Below, piece by piece: positions 8,473 through 11,376 of a stretch of 11,376 nt of DNA. The position numbers and the translations under genes were made by a program. Source of the stretch: Podaxis mareebaensis (Eukaryota > Basidiomycota > Agaricomycetes > Agaricales > Agaricaceae). Location: NCBI GenBank assembly GCA_018524725.1, contig JAEUWP010000447.1, positions 1 through 11,376 on the forward strand. Direction: 5' to 3'. The first letter of the stretch is position 1, and every line of letters begins with the position of its first letter. Under the pieces are notes generated by a model. That model did not search any database, was not told the origin of the DNA, and saw only the letters and a list, made by a program, of their open reading frames with translations.

Positions 8473-9957
8473 AGCACGCACCCAAGCCAAATGCACCCAA
8501 GCTGAGATCTTTTATTTGGCATTCATTGTCGCTACCAAATTTCCAAGAATGCACCAGTCCCTCGACAGCTGTGCCTTCCAGACCGACACATTTGGGAGCA
8601 TCTGATCCTCCCCCAAAGCCGATCCTCATGAAGGACCCCAAAGGGAACCCCAACCCCATTGACAATGCTGGACCCACACGTCTGGACACGTCTGAAAGCA
8701 TGCAAAGTGCATCAGTGGGTGCGCCGCAAGCCACTCACCAGGCAGTCAATAGCTCTCGTGGAAGCAACCATCCCACAAGTAATCTTGTGGTTCCACCTGT
8801 TCCTAATCCAACCCACACAGCGAGTTCTGCTGATGACTTGTCAGACGGACCACATCAACCCATCCCCATTTCCCCCACCCTAGTTGTCAATGATGAGACA
8901 TGCACTGCAACATCTGACACAACGGCTCAGTCCAAAACTCCCAAAAAAAGTGCAATCATAACGTACCAATCCTGGAAATGACCTGCTGAAGACTTAGATC
9001 ACAGCACCGAGTGGAACTCAAAACGAAGACAACGCGGCAGGTCTGGTGCTCTCGTCAAACTCCACAAGAAGTCGAGCCGTGCCCCACAACAACAGAATGT
9101 GTGTACAGCTGCCCCTCAGATTCCTTCAGCATGACGCATGGAAGAGAGTGAGAGTGATGAAGAGTGGGGAGGGATCCAACATGATGAAGAAGAATGGGGA
9201 GGGATCCAACGCGACGAAGACTGGGGGGAAATCCAATGTTGTAGCTCCCAGACAGACAAGGAATCAGAGGAAACCTCAGGTGAACCTGGAGAGCTCAACT
9301 TGTCAATGGATGACGGAGCTTCCAGCATTAATCTCAGCCCTTACCCAGATGACACTGTGGCTGTGGTTGAAACCTTCTTTGATGACAAATATGGCCTTGA
9401 GGACGAGGATAGCTTCTCATTTCGGCCATTGAAATTGGTTGATGAGATGGACCTGAAGGACTTAGCCACCACCCTCACTCTTCAATCACAATACTCACCT
9501 CAAGAGAATCCAACCCTCGAAATGGCACTGAATCAATTGACAACTAGGAAAGCCTTGACATCTAGACACTCAGGTTCAAGCAGACAAGGGAAAGCAGCCA
9601 AGCGATGGGTTACAGGCATCCAGCAAGCAGTCACCAAGCAATGGAAAACAGCCATGCAACAGCCAGCAACTAGAAACAAGGAGAATGAAGATCCGGCGTC
9701 CAGTGAGGGGTCAGATCAGTCAGATACCGAAGAGTTGAGTGATGCAGAGGAGAAGTGCAAGCTGAAGAAAAAGGGAAAGGCCCCAGTAACTGCCGAATCA
9801 GATGAGTCTGGATCAGATAATGCGGCAGGTGGTGAAACTGGCTGGAAGAGTACGTCCTCATCTCAAGGCCCTCCAATTGTGTTATTGACCATATTGCTAG
9901 TGACGATCTGTGAGTGCTGGAATGCTATGGAAGAAAGGGAAAAGCAAAAGAAGATTG

Positions 9958-10008
9958 GTATGTTTAGTCTTCACTATTGTTACAACACATATTCTCATTC
10001 ACTAATAG
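9958..10008 (+). other. Intron 2 of the 7724-10637 gene, 51 nt
   Basis: It starts GTATGT and ends CACTAATAG. It is a multiple of three with no stop inside, so unspliced RNA would also be translatable, adding 17 residues. The donor quality, the length and the AT-rich content favour splicing. The next AG, four bases later, would break the frame. Confidence 0.65.
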
Positions 10009-10637
10009 ATAGTTGCCGTTTGGCCATACAACAATTCCTCGTGGATCCCAAAGAGAACGAAATCTGCCCTGGTCTCCGTTATTACATTTGGGAGATCTCG
10101 GAATTCTGCCCAGAAGCCTCGTTCATCAGCAGGGATCTTGCCCTACATTGCCTCACCACCCGCTACCAAAACATCATCTGCCTCTATCATTCCTACCACG
10201 ACAAGCATGGCCTTACCAATGATGATAATCCCCCAAACTCCCACCAAGTTACAGGGGTGCCTTGGCCACAGCTTGTGAACTGCAAAGATCGTTCCCCCAA
10301 TGCCCCACTTGTCACCCGAGAGCCAAAGGTCCTTCACTGCAGCTGCCATGAAGATGATGCATTATGGGATTTCTTCTGGTGGAAAACCAGATCCATTCAC
10401 TCCCCTACCTTGGATATCACGGAATCCTGGAGGACCACTCGCCTGGAGCCACGCGCACGTGGCCTCATGGTTCGATTCATTCAAGGCCTTACACATCTAG
10501 ACATTGATGACATCTACTCAGGGACTATGGATTCTGGCAAGACTCAACTAGCACTACTGAGGAGGATGGAGAAGTATATAAGGGACGCCCATATGGAGGT
10601 TGTGCAAGAGATTCAACGCCGTGCAGTTGAGTTGTAG

Positions 10638-11084
10638 TAAATGCTTTGAATATGTTCCTTTCACTGTCCGTGTTTCTCCCCAATTGAAATAGCTTGATTT
10701 TCGTGCGATTCACTGCTTTGTACCCGCCACCATAGGTATAGAAGTCTGAAAACAACCACCATCGTCATTGTATGGGCAAGATGGCTATGACAGGCACAAT
10801 TTTACATGACAAGCTGCACCTGACATTGAACGTTGAACACTTAAGCAGCTAGAAGTGCAGCTCCGAGGCACGACGAGTCCACATCTACTGCACCACCATC
10901 TTGAAGCATTTCCGTCGTCGTTGCCGTTGTTGTCTGTGGCAGATTGTGTGAGACCTTTGAATAAAACACCTCGCCACTACACTCGTTGACGTCTGGATAG
11001 TTGACTTGGAAATTGTCGGACTCGATCTTGAGGTTGCCTCTCTTCTCTGCCAGCAATTGATTCATTCCTCTTTCGTGTTTGAAC
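10638..11084. other. Intergenic region before the Pcf11-like gene
   Basis: No gene is supported. An AATAAA at 10960-10965 could be a polyadenylation signal for the upstream gene, though it is over 300 bases past its stop. The stretch next to 11085 is pyrimidine-rich (about 11033-11080), typical of a fungal 5' leader. A minus-strand frame at 10841-11086 has no recognisable content. Confidence 0.4.
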
Positions 11085-11376
11085 ATGTCGCTGTATTTGC
11101 AGAATTATTATGGCCTGCCGTCCTACGGTGGCCCTAGCTATGCTGCTCCAGCTGCACAGACTGGATATCAGTACCAGTACCCCTAGCAGCCTCCTCATCT
11201 CCAGCCTGTACCCCATGCACCTCCACACACTGTCTTCATTGATCCAGCAACTTTTTGCAGGGATTATAGCAGTCAACTCAACCAACTTCAATTCAACTCG
11301 TGCCCAATCATCCAAAGCTTGTCATTCTATGCTCAAGAGCACTTATGATATGCAGATGTCATTGCTCAGTACCTTG
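11085..11376 (+). pseudogene. PCF11: 5' end of a Pcf11-like 3'-end-processing factor, damaged and partial
   Basis: Pcf11 is a subunit of cleavage factor IA; its N-terminal CID domain binds the phosphorylated tail of RNA polymerase II and links 3'-end cleavage to termination. Here an ATG (A at -3) opens a Tyr/Gly/Pro/Gln-rich leader (SYGGPSYAAP, TGYQYQYP) followed by the start of a CID: IDPATF, RDYSSQLNQL, QFNSCPIIQSLSFYAQEHL, then YADVIAQYL at the window edge. This follows the order of the yeast CID, whose conserved motif is FNSRPII. Damage: TAG at codon 34 (11184), TGA at codon 88 (11346), Cys for the conserved Arg at codon 73 (11301), and probably Arg to Cys at codon 58 (11256). It is therefore likely a decaying duplicate or captured fragment rather than the cell's essential copy. 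The rest lies beyond the window. Confidence 0.7.

Larger units (their letters stand above)
7724..10637 (+). pseudogene. Large unknown coiled-coil protein gene with four in-frame TGAs
   Basis: I do not recognise this protein. Exons 7724-8420, 8473-9957 and 10009-10637 total 937 codons including the stop. The start ATG has A at -3. Residues 1-110 are a coiled coil (DIKEVKAMQSQIQEAKEH, EELQNGLQDIDDMEKWLRDL). A Ser/Pro/Gly-rich stretch follows, then a basic patch (SKRRQRGRSG), an acidic segment repeating EEWGGIQ three times from 9159, and an alternating basic and acidic region (KRWVTGIQQAVTKQWKTAMQ, ENEDPASSEGSDQSDTEE). The C-terminal 210 residues look globular, with ICPGLRYYIWEISEFCPE, CSCHEDDALWDFFWWK and a helical end (LLRRMEKYIRDAHMEVVQ). 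TGA codons 28 (7805), 88 (7985), 402 (8979) and 453 (9132) interrupt it; there is no TAA, TAG or frameshift. The hydrophobic string PIVLLTILLVTI near 9870-9905 may be a membrane segment or a short out-of-frame stretch. Coding character is well supported; function is unknown. Confidence 0.65.

Noticed and set aside
7996..8496. Minus-strand open frame of 166 codons
   Set aside because: It overlaps the spliced plus-strand gene, whose exon junction and coiled-coil sequence explain the region better.
10841..11086. Minus-strand frame of 81 codons starting opposite the Pcf11-like ATG
   Set aside because: It starts at the shared CATG palindrome, has no recognisable content and lies in what should be leader and promoter sequence.

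Overview
The window looks like nuclear DNA of a filamentous fungus, most likely a mushroom-forming basidiomycete (Agaricomycete). It has short GT-AG introns of about 47-66 bases with recognisable branch sites, long genes broken into many exons, a KDZ-class (Kyakuja-Dileera-Zisupton) transposase of the cysteine-cluster type common in mushroom genomes, and no bacterial-style operons or ribosome binding sites. Nothing in the sequence fixes the genus.

Left half (1-5540). After 660 bases of AT-rich DNA with no gene, the minus strand carries a decayed KDZ transposase (3577 down to 661). It has a basic N-terminus, cysteine clusters and a C-terminal catalytic region, and is interrupted by in-frame TGA codons and one frame problem. 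A 352-base divergent intergenic region follows. From it a second gene runs rightward (3930-5538) with seven exons; all splice phases agree and no stop interrupts it. It encodes about 422 residues: a Cys cluster, eight 14-residue Pro-rich repeats, a Trp-rich segment and a C-terminal coiled coil. The head-to-head layout suggests it may be an accessory protein of the transposon, but no terminal inverted repeats were found to prove that.

Middle (5540-7723). This is a repeat-rich stretch without a supported intact gene. It holds a near-perfect 150-bp tandem duplication, an older 153-bp tandem duplication whose pattern of change shows it once coded for a 51-residue repeat on the minus strand, a seven-copy 28-bp minisatellite, an 8/7-bp short tandem array and a diverged direct repeat of about 123 bp.

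Right half (7724-11376). A long plus-strand gene (7724-10637; three exons, 936 codons) codes for a protein I do not recognise, with an N-terminal coiled coil, low-complexity acidic and basic middle and a globular C-terminus. It carries four in-frame TGA codons and no other stop. At the right edge (11085 onward) is the 5' end of a gene resembling the RNA polymerase II termination and 3'-end-processing factor Pcf11, cut by the window edge and damaged by one TAG, one TGA and Arg-to-Cys changes.

A theme links these units: nearly all disabling stops are TGA in places where Arg CGA would fit, as expected from CpG-to-TpG decay of methylated or RIP-like mutated DNA. The gene at 3930-5538 has escaped this.
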